From Plasmodiophora brassicae (Eukaryota > Endomyxa > Phytomyxea > Plasmodiophorida > Plasmodiophoridae): a DNA stretch of 64,000 nt. A program made the position numbers and the translations under genes. The notes beneath the pieces were generated by a model. It was not told the origin of the DNA and searched no databases. It was given only the letters and a program-made list of their open reading frames with translations. This document shows, piece by piece, positions 11,699 through 24,100 of this stretch. Position 1 is the stretch's first letter. Each line of letters begins with the position of its first letter. The DNA is taken from NCBI GenBank assembly GCA_039704465.1, contig JASFAU010000002.1, positions 62,001 to 126,000 of the forward strand. The letters run 5' to 3'.

Positions 11699-13109
11699 AT
11701 GGATTTAGCCGCCGTCCTCTACGAGGACGCCGATGCCTTCGGCGTCGAACATTTCTTCGAGCTGGCCAGGACGGCCACTGACCTGTCGGTCGACAGGTTC
11801 GACCAGTTCCACGTTAGCCCGCGGTTTACCAGAGACGTGTGCTTATGTCTGTGTGCTTATTCCGTCGCCACAGAATGAGTTCCGCGGCCAGCCCAGCATC
11901 ACGATGGACGTCTTTGTCCAGATGCTGACGACGTACCTGTCGGAGCAGAACATGATCGACCTGATGCACCTGGCCACCGATGCGCACAGTAACGTTTGGC
12001 GGTGCCAGGCGCTGCCGCTGACCGTCTCGATAACGTGTGTGCGCCTTGTTCCACAGATCGCAGCTTGCGCTTCGAAGGCCTCTCCACTGAATGGTCGACC
12101 TGGCAGTGATGGGTGCACGCCCTTGGCGTAGGCTGACTGGGTCCGACAGGATCGACCTCGTGGAGTCGATCTTTGACGAGCTCGACGTCGGCATGCAGTA
12201 CTACCTGTCCAGCAGCGGTAACGCGCTGCCCTGCCGCCCGACGTCCATTGCCATTTCCGCTCTGATGCACGCCTGTAGAGCTGGCGATTCTGTCGTGCGC
12301 CATCGCACGAGGCAGGCTCGCCGACTGGCACGACGCGCTCGCGAACGCGTTCCATCTTCTGGACGCCTGTACGCATCGACCTCGTGGGTATCGCCGCGCC
12401 GAATCCCAAACCGACCCACTGACGGATACGCGTTCGTTGTAGATGCGAAACGGTCTCGTCTGACAAGACGCGGGTTGAAGACGCTGCTGAAGCGGTACAA
12501 GGCGACGGTGCCCGGCCTGCGCGACGCCGACAACGCCCTGAAATCGCTCACTGAGCGATGGCACGCGGCTGGATTCGGTAAGCATCCCGAACACCATCCC
12601 GACCCTCTGGGGGCTTACCGCAGAACGCCAGGCGATGTATCCATGGTTCAGTTGGCCATCAGTCGGGCAAATCCGGTGGCGAAGGACATCCCAACGAACC
12701 GTCGCGAAGGTCGGCTTGCTGTCCCGTGCCGTCCTCGTCGTAACTTGCCCCATACCCAGGGCTGTCTGCGTTGCTGCTAAGCGAACTGGGGAATCGCGAC
12801 GCGGCGTCGTTGCTGAGCCCGACGGCGCCTGGCTACCCGCAGGCGCTGTTCAGGCTGGCGCTGACCGTCTTCCTGCAGTTCAGCCAGGACGCCGGATACT
12901 CGATCGCCTACCGCAACGCGTCCGACCTGCTCGCCGACCCGGTCCTGCGTTGCATCTCGCAGGCGCTGATCAACTACGAGTGCCTGGGCAACGAGGTCGT
13001 CACCTTCCTCGCCAAGCAGTTCGACGACGCGTCTGACACGACGCCGATCGACGACCTGGTCGGCAATGCGGTGTGGATCCCAGTTGAGACGTCCTCGTCT
13101 AGCAAATGA
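11699..13109 (+). CDS. Unrecognised multi-exon protein
   Basis: The model starts at MDLAAVLYEDADAFG and ends SSSSK at 13107-13109. Probable introns are near 11813-11873, 11986-12057, 12106-12149, 12219-12277, 12390-12440, 12573-12648 and 12675-12761; several boundaries rest on phase alone. Segments such as YPQALFRLALTVFLQFSQDAGYS and VLRCISQALINYECLG look like paired amphipathic helices, as in armadillo- or HEAT-like folds. I recognise no domain. An in-frame ATG at 11615 could extend the N-terminus, but 11699 leaves room for a promoter after eL27. The 3' half, from about 12762, is a long clean frame and is the best-supported part. Confidence 0.5.
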
Positions 13110-13167
13110 GACGTCTCCATATCTGTAGTACTACACTGTTCGTCGTATCGTGCGCTGCTGGCGTGCC

Positions 13168-13567
13168 TCAGTCGGAATCCTCAGGGCCTGACTCGGCGTC
13201 GGCATCGTCCGAATCCTCCATGACGACGCGCTTTGGTGGTGGGCGCCGGTTGCTGTGGTGCGGCGGCACCGGAGGTGCGGCGCCGTTCGCCGCCGGCGCC
13301 TTCCCGCCAAACTTCCTGGGCGGATCGGCGTCGGCCGCGGGTTGCGGTGCGGGCGCCGGCGCGTTCACAGACACGGGCGGTCGCCCGCCGATAGGCGGCT
13401 TCGCAGGGGCGGCTTGTGCGGGGACGGCTACACCCAGACACGATCAGATCCAGACATCGGCAGCGGGTCACCGACGCCACTAACTGCGCATGCTCCTGTT
13501 CCAACGATCCAACTTGACAATGCTGCCTTCATGCACCGCCACACGCCGCATTCGTCGAACGTGCCAT
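13168..13567 (-). CDS. Small Pro/Ala-rich protein with acidic tail
   Basis: The C-terminal frame reads PPIGGRPPVSVNAPAP and ends EDSDDADAESGPEDSD. Splicing two short introns (about 13507-13547 and 13433-13480) keeps one frame from an ATG at 13567, giving about 105 residues. It is low-complexity with no known domain. The acidic Ser-rich tail suggests CK2-type phosphorylation, which is speculation. It could be spurious; the convergent gene 3' ends and absence of stops are the main support. Confidence 0.35.
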
Positions 13568-13773
13568 GACGTCAACGCGTTGGGCGCGTGCCCATCTGGA
13601 TAATATGCCCAGTGGACCGCCGCGGGTACGACGACGGCGACGGGGCGACGCCGTAGTATTAGGGCGCACCCGTATAGATGGGAAGGGCGTCACGGAGTCC
13701 GTGACGCAGGCGGCGCAGCTGAACACAGCCCAGATCCGAGTCGTTACCATCTGAGACGCGCTCGTTTGGCCCG

Positions 13774-14457
13774 ATGGCAAAGCCGGCCGTGAAGACGTCG
13801 TCGTCGCGCAACCGCGAACTGGCCCGCGGTGTGCCGGCGCTCGGCCGCATCGCCAGCTTCAAGAAGGCCATGCGGTACAAGTACACGAAAGGGAAGCACC
13901 AGAAGGTCGAGAAGGCGCTGCCCGTCAAATCGGACAAGGAGCCGCGAATGTACCCGACGGAGCGGGTGATCAAGCCGCTCCCCAGCCGACGGTCGGTGCA
14001 GAAGCCGACGAAACTGCGTGCCAGCATTACTCCCGGTACGGTGCTGATCCTGCTGGCTGGGCGCTTCAAAGGCAAACGCGTTGTCTTCCTGAAGCAGCTC
14101 GAGTCCGGCCTGCTCCTGATCACGGGTCCGTTCCAGATCAACGGGGTCCCTCTGCGTCGTGTGTCGCAGGCCTACGTTCTGGCCACGTCGACCAAGGTCG
14201 ATGTCGAGGCGGCCATCAAGCTCGCCGAGCCCGTCACCGATGCGTTCTTCGTCAAGCCGGAGGCGCCCGCCAAGAAGGAGTCGGACGAGTTCTTCAAGGC
14301 CGACAAGGCTGAGAAGGCATTGCCGTCCGAGAGGAAGACGCTCCAGGCGTCCATCGACCAGCGGGTCGTGGAGAAGATGGCGCCCATCCTGCGCAAGTAC
14401 GTTCGCGCCCGTTTCTCGCTGACGAAAGGGCAGTACCCGCACCAGATGAAGTTCTAA
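13774..14457 (+). CDS. RPL6: 60S ribosomal protein eL6
   Basis: This single-exon gene encodes 227 residues. The family core is present: a KOW-like stretch (GTVLILLAGRFKGKRVVFL), GLLLITGPFQINGVPLRR, and a C-terminal helix ending GQYPHQMKF. The basic N-terminus is typical. Unlike eL27 it has no intron. Confidence 0.97.
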   Translation: MAKPAVKTSSSRNRELARGVPALGRIASFKKAMRYKYTKGKHQKVEKALPVKSDKEPRMYPTERVIKPLPSRRSVQKPTKLRASITPGTVLILLAGRFKGKRVVFLKQLESGLLLITGPFQINGVPLRRVSQAYVLATSTKVDVEAAIKLAEPVTDAFFVKPEAPAKKESDEFFKADKAEKALPSERKTLQASIDQRVVEKMAPILRKYVRARFSLTKGQYPHQMKF

Positions 14458-14578
14458 GTTTGCGCCGCCGTTCGGCTGTCCGCAGGCTGCTCGGTCGTCG
14501 ACGCTGCTCATTTATACAAAACAACATACATTCCCCACCCGTTTACCATTTCTAAAGCTATACGATATAGAAGTTTGT

Positions 14579-16062
14579 CTAACTTGTGAAGCTTTCCCCG
14601 TTGATGAACCGGGCGATCATGTCCAGGGCGTGTTCGGGTTGGTCGGTGGGTGTCATGTGCCCGGCATTGAACACGATGACGTACGTCAGCGAGGCGGCGG
14701 ATCGCACCAGCCCAGCTGTGACGTTGTTCACTGTCCAGGTCTTGCTCGGTGCCGACGCGAACTGCCGCTTGCCGGCCCATTGCAGATCGGCGCTGGTGAG
14801 CAGCGCCTGGACGCCCAGATGATTGCACACCCAGTCGAACTAAGCGACCATTCAGTCACTGGCAATGCACTGGAGCGCTCGCATCAACCTGTCCATTGAA
14901 GAGCAGGACCCGGACATTGTCCAGGGCGTGCGCTAAGCAGGGCAGCGACGTCATCATGTCATCCCCGCGTAACGCGTGGTAGGGAGCGTCGCCATCGCTG
15001 AACGCCCTGGACCCAACGTACAGTCGCTTGCGAGCGTCCGGCTGCGAGAGCCAACGCGCGTACGGCAGGTCGTGTTCGGCGACGTCGCTCGAGAAGTCGC
15101 GAACGTCGAACGGCGAGAAATTGCCGCCTGCCCGGTATATGCCTCGGGCAACGTCGTCCCAGAGGAAGCTGGAGTCGTTGTACCTGGCCAGCGAGATCAG
15201 CTCGACGACCTTCGCCATGCCATCGTCGGCGGCCGCTTTCTGGATTCCGTCGAGCAGGCCCAGGGCGAACGCGTACGACGTGTACGCCGGGATCTGGGTA
15301 AGCGGGTCGACCCATGGCCCACCGATCGCAATGCCCTTCAGGTTCACGTGCAGAGCAGGCGTCAGCGGCCACGAACGCCCCCGGTTGCATTCGAGGATTC
15401 GACAGGAGATCTCAGGGATGAACTTGCCGGCGTACGACTCCCCCGTGATGTACAGGTCCACCTTCAGGTACTGCGGGTGCTGTCGGAACCACCCGTCAAG
15501 GAATCGAACGAAATCGCTGGCGACCTGAACACGGGCAAACGTCAGTGTGTACAACGCCCGGCGACGGGGACGTACTCGCACTTGCCTGTTCCTCGCTGGT
15601 CGGATATCGCCCCTGGTCGGTGTAGGAGAACCCGGTACCGACGGGATTGTCCACGTACAGCAGGCTGGCATGCCGAAGCCAGGAGTGCTCCCGTTTGTGA
15701 AGGCGCAGATGCTCGTCGACCGTGTAGGGGCCGTTCTCTGTGAACAGGCCGAACAGCGACGAGGACCCCGGGCCACCCTGCAGCCAGATCACCAAGGGCC
15801 GCGTCTTATCAGCGTGCTCAAACGCCCAGTAGAACATGGCCGACTGCTCATCGAGGTCGACGTACCCGGCGTACTGCACGGTGTCGGTCGGCCCCAGACC
15901 CGGCAGGTCGTGCACGCGGCCGGAACGCGCCGCGGGGTCGTCGAACGCGCCGTCCGCATTCAGGACCATGCCCGCCACGATCGCCAGGGCCGTCCCGACG
16001 GCAACCACGACCATGTCGAGCACCTTTTCGCCCGATGACGACGACGGTACGACCAGGTGCAT
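14579..16062 (-). CDS. Serine carboxypeptidase (S10), CPVL-like
   Basis: Exons 16062-15586, 15524-14889 and 14839-14579 encode 457 residues. The N-terminus carries a hydrophobic segment (VVVAVGTALAIVAGMVL) that should act as signal peptide or anchor, so the enzyme enters the secretory or lysosomal route. The alpha/beta-hydrolase triad is visible: Ser in GESYAG, Asp in NGQFD (formed across the second splice), and His in NAGHMTP. The oxyanion block WLQGGPGSS and YVDNPVGTGFSY are intact, so it is probably active. The first intron (15525-15585) has a GC donor. An upstream in-frame ATG at 16110 is possible. Confidence 0.95.
15525..15585 (-). other. GC-AG intron in the carboxypeptidase gene
   Basis: The minus-strand donor reads cag|gcaagt and the acceptor gttcag, 61 nt apart. 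Splicing gives TSEEQVASDFVRFL, which matches the family. The nearby GT sites leave the wrong phase. Confidence 0.8.
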
Positions 16063-16343
16063 TGTGAAACAGGAACGATCCGGGCGGGAGGCGCCCGTTA
16101 CGTCGCCCATCGGCCATCGCCCATCGGCATCGCAACCTTTCCCGTTTTGGACAGGACCGACGCTGGCGGCGGGCGGGCGTCGTTTTTTGGGTGCGGGCGC
16201 GTGCGGGCCGGGCGCGCGCCCGCACCACTACCCCCACGGGCGTGCGCACCGGACGTGTCTAAATCGGGCGAGAGCGTCTGCCGCTGCCGCGGTGCGCGCG
16301 AAAGCACGAACATGGCCCTCTTTTATCCAACTGGACGCGTCCG

Positions 16344-19300
16344 TCACTGCTGGGTCCATTGCTGGTGGATTGCGTTCAGGGCCCGGCGAAGGTGTTTGTG
16401 GAGCGGCTCCAGGTCGGCGCACATCACGCGCTCCATGACGGTCAGCCCTCGGTGCAGGACGGCGACTTGCGCGGTGCACGCGTTCCGCAACGCGTCCACC
16501 TGGCTGGCGTCTTCCGGGTGATCCGCCTTGTACTTATCGCTCATGAACGACGCCCTGTACACCTCCAGGCCGCCGTTGACCGCCGCGTCAATCGTTCCTG
16601 CGCCGACCGGGGTGACTCCCAATATTTGACAGCGACGTCGCGGCAGGCGGTACTACCGTTAAGCTGCATGGAGAGGGCATTGATACGCCCGGGCGTGTCT
16701 TTCGTATCGCCTTCTACATAGTCACAGCAGCGTGCGATGCTGGCCGTCTTCTCCTGGACCTGCTCCAGGGCCGCTTGCAGTGCCGTCACCGTTTCGGTAC
16801 GACGCGCGACGACCGGCTGCCGGCGGAACAGGCACGGGAACCGGTCGCGAACGCTGATCACCGTCCGCGTGGTGGTGACGTTACTGACGGCACCTGGGCC
16901 CGGGCAGTACGTGTACGAGAACTGGGACGAATCCGTCAGTGTCAGGCGTTCGCGGGCACGAACGGGCGCGCTCTCCGGCATGGCGAACTGGGCCACAACG
17001 TGGCATCGGCAGACGAGGATCGTCGCGTTATCGCCTGCAGTGTCAACCGCACCCGCCATCGTCATCGTCGACGTCGCCGACCCCGCCCACGTCGACGACG
17101 ACGTGTTCACAACCTGCACCTAATGCATCAGGACCCGGCAATCTGCGAGCGGGCACCTGCTGACCTTGGCGTACGGGTACACGATGCGGATCCGGTTCGT
17201 GAATTCCAGCACGGTCTCCCCAATGTCCAGTCGGTACACGAATTCCCGGTCGGAGACTGCCCATGGCGAACGTTCACTGCCCGCGGGGAAGTTAACGGTG
17301 CGCGCGCCAGGCGATTACCGCTCGGGTCGTGCCATCGTGTGCTTCTGGAGAACAGGGCGCGGCAGTACAGCGGGTACAGGCGGTCCTCGCTGTGCATGCG
17401 GTCGACCAACTCGGCGCGTACCGCGCGGCACGAGCCCGGATCGGCGTCCGGGCCGGTGTACCCGAACATGAGGCGATCGCAGATGCTGGCCGCTCGCTCT
17501 GCAACGTGCCAGGCGTCAGTCCAAGCAGCTAGCCGGCACCCTTTGCGTCCACGCCCACCGTATTCATTACATTCGACGAAGGTCTGTCTGGCGCGTAGCA
17601 TCTCCTGCGATCGTCGCGGATCGTTCCCCGGGTACTGTTCGGCGCGCAGGCGGAAGGCGGCACTGAGCTCGGGGTCGTTCCCCAGGGCGCCATGCAGGCG
17701 AATGAGAATGTCGGCGGCCGTCTGTCTTAATTGCCTCGCCTCGACGCCCTCCAGCTGCGACAAGGCCTGCTCGACTAGGCCTGCAACCTGATCCTCATGG
17801 CGCCGCGACGTCGACAGGTCACTGGCGGCCGCCAACAGGTCCACAGCGTTCGCGTGCAGTGTCAGCGTCTGGGAGCGTAACCACGTCGAGCAGGATCGCG
17901 ACAGTTCCGCCAACGACCGTCCCGATGATCGTAACGCGCCCAGGGCGGCGTCAACGATCATCTGGCGCTTGCCGGTGGGCACTCGCTCGATCAGGCGGTT
18001 GTACAGGTCGTGCAGGACGAGGTCCTGGTGCTCCCCCAGCTTCATGACGTGACGGGTGACCTGCTCCAGGAGATCGTCATCATCGACCGTGATGGGCGTA
18101 TCGCGTGCCAGGGCTTGCACCAGGGTCGCCAGCACATGCAGAAGTCGAGGGCGCACGATACCGATCAGGTGCTTAACGATATAGGCTGCCCGTCGCCGTC
18201 GTACGCCATGCAGGTCCATATCGGCGACGGTCAGAGCGGCGAGCACGACGGGGACCAGATCACAATCCAGGGCGATGGCCTCGATCAGGTCGGCGACGGC
18301 GCCGATCTCCAGGACGCGCATGACGACCTGGTTCGGGTCGAACGCTGACCTGGCAAGCGTTGACCGCGCCCAGGAGAGCAGAGCCCCGCACTGCTGGACG
18401 CGAACCGACGATGGCGATAGGCGACGGACGGCGGCTGCGATCAAGGCGGACAGCGAAGGCGACATGTCGTGCGCCTCCAGGATCGTTTGGCAGTGGTCGG
18501 CGAGCAGCGACGATTCGCGGGTCGATGCGCACCTGGGCGCCAGGTACGGCAGGACCAGCGAGACGAGCGTGCGCGATTCCACCGCTGTCGTGCAGGACAG
18601 CACCGTCTCCGTGGACATAACGCCCAGGCGCAGGCACGACTTGATGAACGGGACAGGGCACGCTACGCGACGCAGAAGGCGCGCCGTCAACGCGCCCAGC
18701 GATGCCCATCGGCACAGCAACGGCACCAGATCCTGCACCAACGCAGGTGCCGCGTTCGGGTCGCCGACCACTAATCCAGAGGAACGCGTCAAAGACAGAA
18801 TGGGCGCGCGCACGTACGCAGCACTGGCCGGTGCCGACCTTTCTCGAGCGCGTCGCCCAGTTGATCAGGTGCGTAGGTGCGTCGGGACGTCGACTGCGCC
18901 CCAGTCATGATATCGTTCGCGATCTGGTGGATGCGCACGGCGAACGCGTCGTCGATGCCGGCATAGTGGTGCACGAGGCCCCGCAGAGCGATGTCGACGA
19001 GGTGCGGGTCGGTGCGGGCCGCGCAGTCCGGCGCCGTGTGCGCGTGCAGCTCGAACACGCACCGGTAGCAGGACCGGCACGCCGGGTTGCGTTCGGCATA
19101 CGCGATGCACACCGGCAGCAGAGCATCCGCAAAGCGCCGCGCATCGTCCATTCGCACCGCATCGAAGTTGGCATCGGTCAGCGCGGCAGCGCGCCCGCCG
19201 ATCAGGACCGCCAGGTCCGCGTTGTCGGGGACGGTCGACGACCACAGCGTCGTTGTCAGCGCTACGGTCTGACGGGTTGCCTGCCCGGTGGACGGGTGCA

Positions 19301-20525
19301 AGACCGGGACGGATGCCGGCGTCCGAATCAGAACAAGGTGACCGTTCGAGAGGCGCCTGGCGAACGGTACGACCGCGTACCCGAGCGGTGTGTGCCGCTT
19401 CTTTTGGGTCGTCGTGCAGTGCTGCAATTCGAAGCGCATGGCGATGGTGCACTCGTGCCCGGCGAGCGCGTTCAGGTCGATGATGAACTGTTCGTCGACC
19501 TGCGCCTGCGACGCGTGGTACAGCAGCGTGCCGTCGAACGTCGTTAGCAACGGGCCGTTGCAGTGGCGACGCAGGCACGACGGGTACGCGACGTCATTGC
19601 AACAGGTCACCGACACGCGCCAGCCGACGTTCATCTGCGACTTCTTGAGCAGGCCGACCGACGACGACGACATGTCGAGCTGGTGGACCCGGACGAGTAA
19701 CAACGACGTGTCCGCGTCTGGCAGACGGCTGTCGTAGACGGTCAGCCTCTGGTCGCCCGCCGGGTGCTGGTCGACCCGCGTCTCGATCTGCACACAGAAC
19801 GCACGCCCGCGCCTGCTGCCTAGGTCCTGGCTGGTCGGGTCATCGCCGTTCAACTGCAGGAGGCGGTCGTGGAGACGCGCCCAGTACCGGTCGTGAGCGG
19901 GAGTGTGGATCAGCAGTTGATGCAGGTCGGCGTCGAACGGCCCGGGTATGATGCCGACGCCTAGGGGGCGACGCCACCGCTGCTGAATCGTGTACAGGCG
20001 GCAGACGATGGCCAGGTCCCCGTCCGGTACCTCGCCAAGGTCAACCGAGATCCATTCGCTCGCGATCGACGTCTGCCCGGGCGATGCCATCGTTAAATGA
20101 TCGTCGGTCAGCTGGACGCGCTTCCGACGATCGTACAGGTGCAGGCAGATCTGCACAGGGTCGGCAACGGGCAGGAACGCCGACGTTATCCGAAACGTAA
20201 CGAACGAGGTCGGCGCCCTGACGGACGTCGTGGGTGTCTGTGAAGTCACCGCCGACGGCGGCGGTGCGGCAAGGACATCGCTGGAGTACGCCTGCAGGGC
20301 GCCAATCGGGTCCAGCGCGTCGATCGGCACGTCATCGAGCCCATCGGGGATAACGCACCCGTCGCAGAGGACGCGGGACCGGGTGCGCTCAGTGGAAAGG
20401 TCATGCAGGGATTCGCTGGCGCCCAGCAGACGTGCCGCCTTGCTGCTGACGCCGATGCTGGACCTCGACCCGAGGCTGGCGGGGATGCGCGCCCCGCCCA
20501 CGCTGTTGTTCGGGGACACCGCCAT
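16344..20525 (-). CDS. DOCK-family guanine nucleotide exchange factor
   Basis: Exons 20525-18839, 18770-17319, 17256-17165, 17119-16657 and 16597-16344 join into one frame of 1,315 residues. DOCK proteins activate Rac or Cdc42 at membranes. A DHR1 (C2-like) region lies near residues 100-450 (FVTFRITSAFLPV, HTPLGYAVVPF). A DHR2 exchange region fills the C-terminal third, with EFVYRLDIGETVLEFTNRI, and ends with NGTIDAAVNGG, which aligns with the family's VNxGP-type nucleotide-sensor loop. The N-terminal SH3/ELMO-binding region of DOCK1-type proteins is absent, and no PH domain is evident, so it resembles a short DOCK. The start at 20525 is the first ATG after an in-frame stop; an extra 5' exon within about 20530-20720 is possible. 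Confidence 0.88.
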
Positions 20526-21150
20526 GACCGATCAGCAAACGGCAGCAGGCGGCAGCGGCGAGGGTGGAACCTTGAAATCTGCAGAGAACGACGAGGGCCC
20601 AGCCAGGAGGCAGTCACAGACAGTGCATATCCGGACGAGCGCCGCCGCCACGTATCTTCCTGTATCGGACAACGACCCATCGCACTCGACCAGTACACGG
20701 GAGACCCCGCCCACTTCGCGATACGCGACGTCGCTGCCGACCTGTCAGCCCTGCGATGTCCGTCCAGGCCCGGGTTCCACCCAAACAGACCGTCAGACTT
20801 GACGGTGACTGCTACGCGCGAAAGGCACCAATCGCTGGCTGGACACGGCGAACGGGGATGTCGATGGCAAACAGAGGGTCGCTAGCCACAGCGCAGCCCG
20901 CCAGGCGCTGAAGATGACGCTGTGGAGCTGCACTCTGTGGAGCTGCACTCTGTGGAGCTGAGAGTGGAGCTGCACTCTGTAGAGCTGCACTCTGTAGAGC
21001 TGCACTCTGTAGAGCTGCACTCTGTAGAGCTGCACTCTGTAGAGCTGCACTCTGTGGAGCTGCACTCTGTAGAGCTGCACTCTGTGGAGCTGCACTCTGT
21101 GGAGCTGCACTCTGCACCGCGTGGGACGTTGTTGTGGTCCGCGGACAGGG
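20526..21150. promoter_or_regulatory. Divergent intergenic region between DOCK and AROM genes
   Basis: About 625 bp separate the two start codons. It contains the minisatellite described separately, and open frames on the minus strand (20532-20714) that might be a 5' exon of the DOCK gene. No other gene was found. Confidence 0.6.
20922..21113. repeat. 15-bp minisatellite upstream of AROM
   Basis: Twelve head-to-tail copies of gtRgagctgcactct (R is A or G) and one 12-bp variant (20952-20963) span 192 bp. Copies differ only at the third base (G or A) apart from the short variant. The array ends 37 bp before the AROM ATG. It encodes VELHS repeats on the plus strand, but in a different frame from AROM. 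Confidence 0.97.
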
Positions 21151-24100
21151 ATGACGGCCGACGATGTCGTGGTCGACGTCGCGGCGTACAGGGCGCACAT
21201 CGGCGTCGGGCTGCTATCGCGGGCAGCGCCGATCGTGGCCGATGTGGTGCCACCGTCGTCGACGAATACGGTCGTTGTCTTGGTGGACGCCGGCGTGCCG
21301 CCCGGGTCGTGGGACGCCCTCGCCGCCGGCCTCCGCCTCCTGTACAATCGCGTCATCGTCCACGTCCTGTCGACGTTACCGAACGGGGAACAATGCAAGA
21401 CACGTGATGTGAAGGCAGGGCTGGAGGACTTCCTGCTCGCGAACGAGTGCGGACGGGACACCGCGTTGGTGATCGTGGGAGGCGGCACCGTCGGCGACCT
21501 GTGTGCGTTCGTGGCCGCCACGTATATGAGAGGCATCCCATATATTCATGTTCCGACCACGCTGCTCGCCATGGTTGATTCATCGATCGGTGGCAAAACC
21601 GGCGTCAATACGCCTCGCGGCAAGAACCTCATCGGTGCGTTCCACCAGCCGAGAGCGGTCCTGTGCGACCCGGCAGTGCTGTCGTCGCTCCCCGACCGTC
21701 ATGTGTCCAATGGCATGGCGGAGGTCATCAAATCCGGCGCCATCTTCTCGTCATCGCTGTTCGCCGCCTGCGAGGAGCGGTCGGCGCAGATCATGGCCAA
21801 GGACATGCGCTGGCTGACGACGGTGATCGTCGAATCGGTCGCGATCAAGGCCCGCGTCGTCATCAATGACGAACGCGAGTCGGGCATGCGTTCGTCGCTG
21901 AACTTTGGCCATTCGATCGGGCACGGCATCGAATCGGTGACGGGCATGCTGCACGGGCAGGCGGTCGCTATTGGAATGGTTGCCGAGGTATGGAGCGCGT
22001 CACCGTGTTGCCGGTCGCTTCTGTAAATCCTGCGCTACAGGCTCGTTTGACGTCGGCAACCATCGCACAACGTATCGCCGACTGTGTGTCCTTGTATGCG
22101 TTGCCAACGTCGATCCCAGAGGGCGTCGACATGCGCGCCGTCCTGCAACGTATGTCTGTCGACAAGAAGAACGCCGGTGGGCGGAAGCGCGTCGTTCTTC
22201 TCGACACGATTGGTCGGGTTCGTTCAGAGCCATCCTGGACGACGGCCGTCACTGACGAGGAAATTCGTCTCGCTGTCGTTGGTCGCGACGGGTTCATTGT
22301 TTCGCGCTCCAGTGCCCCGCTCTGTGGCGCTGTTCGCGTTCCCGGTTCCAAGTCCGTTTCAAACCGTGCACTGATCCTGGCCGCTCTGGGATCCGGACGG
22401 TGCAAACTCAACGGGATGTTGTTCTCGGAGGACACCCGCGTCCTGATCAATTGTCTTCGCGCGCTCGGCGTCGTCATTGCGATTTCCGAAGATGGTAGCG
22501 TGCTGGTGACCGGGTCCAGCGGGCGGCTCTCTGAGCCATCGGCCCCGCTTTTCGTCGCTAATGCTGGTACGGCCGCCCGGTTCCTGACCGCTGCTCTGTC
22601 TTTGCTTCCCGTTGGCACTTCCGCTGTCCTGACTGGCTCATCGCGAATGCACGAGCGTCCCTGTGCCGACCTGATCGACTCGCTGACGAAGCATTGCTCC
22701 GTTCGCATTGATTGCCTCGGACGCCCTGGCTGCTTGCCGATTCGCGTTCACGGTCGTGGTGGATTCCCAGGCGGACCTGTTCGTCTGGACGCATCTGTCA
22801 GCTCCCAGTTTGCATCCGCCGTGCTCCTCGCGGCTCCGTTCGCTGCTGTCCCTGTTAAGCTCGTGCTCGGCGCCGATACCGTCAGTCGGGATTACATCAC
22901 GCTTACCGTTGCCATGATGCAAGCGTTCGGCGCGTCCTGCTCTACAGCGTCCAGTAACGAATACGATGTCGAAGCCACGGGAGCGTACGCGAACCCGTCG
23001 GAATATGAGATCGAAGGCGACGCATCCTCTGCGACGTACCCGCTTGCGCTAGCGGCAGTAACTGGAGGCACCGTTACCGTCAGGAACGTCGGTTCGTCAA
23101 GTTCTCAAGGCGATGCACGGTTCGCAGTTGATGTCCTTGAAGCCATGGGATGCAAGGTCGAGCAGACACGCGACTCGACGGCGGTAACGGGCCCAACCGG
23201 GCCTCTTCAGGCCATTGATATCGACATGGGCCCTATGACGGACGCGTTCATCACACTGGTGGCCTGTGCGGCCGTGGCTCAAGGTCGAACGTTCATCCGC
23301 GGGATTGCCAACCAGCGCGTCAAGGAGTGCAACAGGATCGCTGCCTGCGTCTCGCAATTGGCTCTACTGGGCGTACCCGCTGGCGAACTGTCCGACGGTC
23401 TCTGGGTCGACGGGCGCCCTGGCTTGCGGGTCTCTGGACCACCCGCCCGCATCGCGTGCTTCAAGGACCATCGTATCGCCATGGCGTTCACTGTTCTCGG
23501 CGCCCGGACCGGGTCGGTCGTCATCACGGATCCACTGTGCGTCAACAAGACGTACCCATCGTTCTGGGATGACGTCCGTCTGCAACTACATGGCACCGTG
23601 TCCGTTTCCGAACCAGAACGTCGCGTTGAATCCAACATCGTGTACCTGATTGGCATGCGAGGCTCCGGGAAGACGCGTCTTGGCCGCAACGCTGCTGACC
23701 GTCTCGGCCACCAGTTTGTCGACCTGGACGCCGAAATTGAGAAGCGCTGCTCGGCAACCGTTGCAGAATACGTCGAGCGGAACGGGTGGCCAGCGTTTCG
23801 CTCAATGGAACTCGAAGTTCTTCGCGATGCGACGTTTGGAAAAACAATGGTCGACCCATCTGCGAAAGCCATTGTCTCCTGCGGCGGTGGCATTGTCGAA
23901 TCGCCTGAAGCTGTGGCATTGCTTGCAACCCGATCGAACGTCGTCGAGATCCGTCGCGCGCTACGTGACCTCAAAGCCGATCTGGAAGCCGATAAGACAC
24001 GGGCCGTGCTTCCCGATAGCGCTGACGACACATGGGCGAGACGACGGCCCCTGTTCGAAGCCGCCAGCCGAACCGAATTCTACATTGGCGCTGGAGATCG

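Noticed and set aside
20922..21113. Possible CRISPR array
   Set aside because: Units are 15 bp and directly adjacent, with no spacers, in a eukaryotic gene context.
20922..21407. Open frame coding for a VELHS repeat peptide
   Set aside because: It is a by-product of a 15-bp minisatellite. It is out of frame with AROM, has no own start context, and reads into the antisense-quality frame of the synthase domain.
21988..22040. Possible frameshift splitting AROM into two genes
   Set aside because: The break is a normal 53-nt GT-AG intron; splicing joins VAE to ARLTSATIA in frame and continues the synthase domain.
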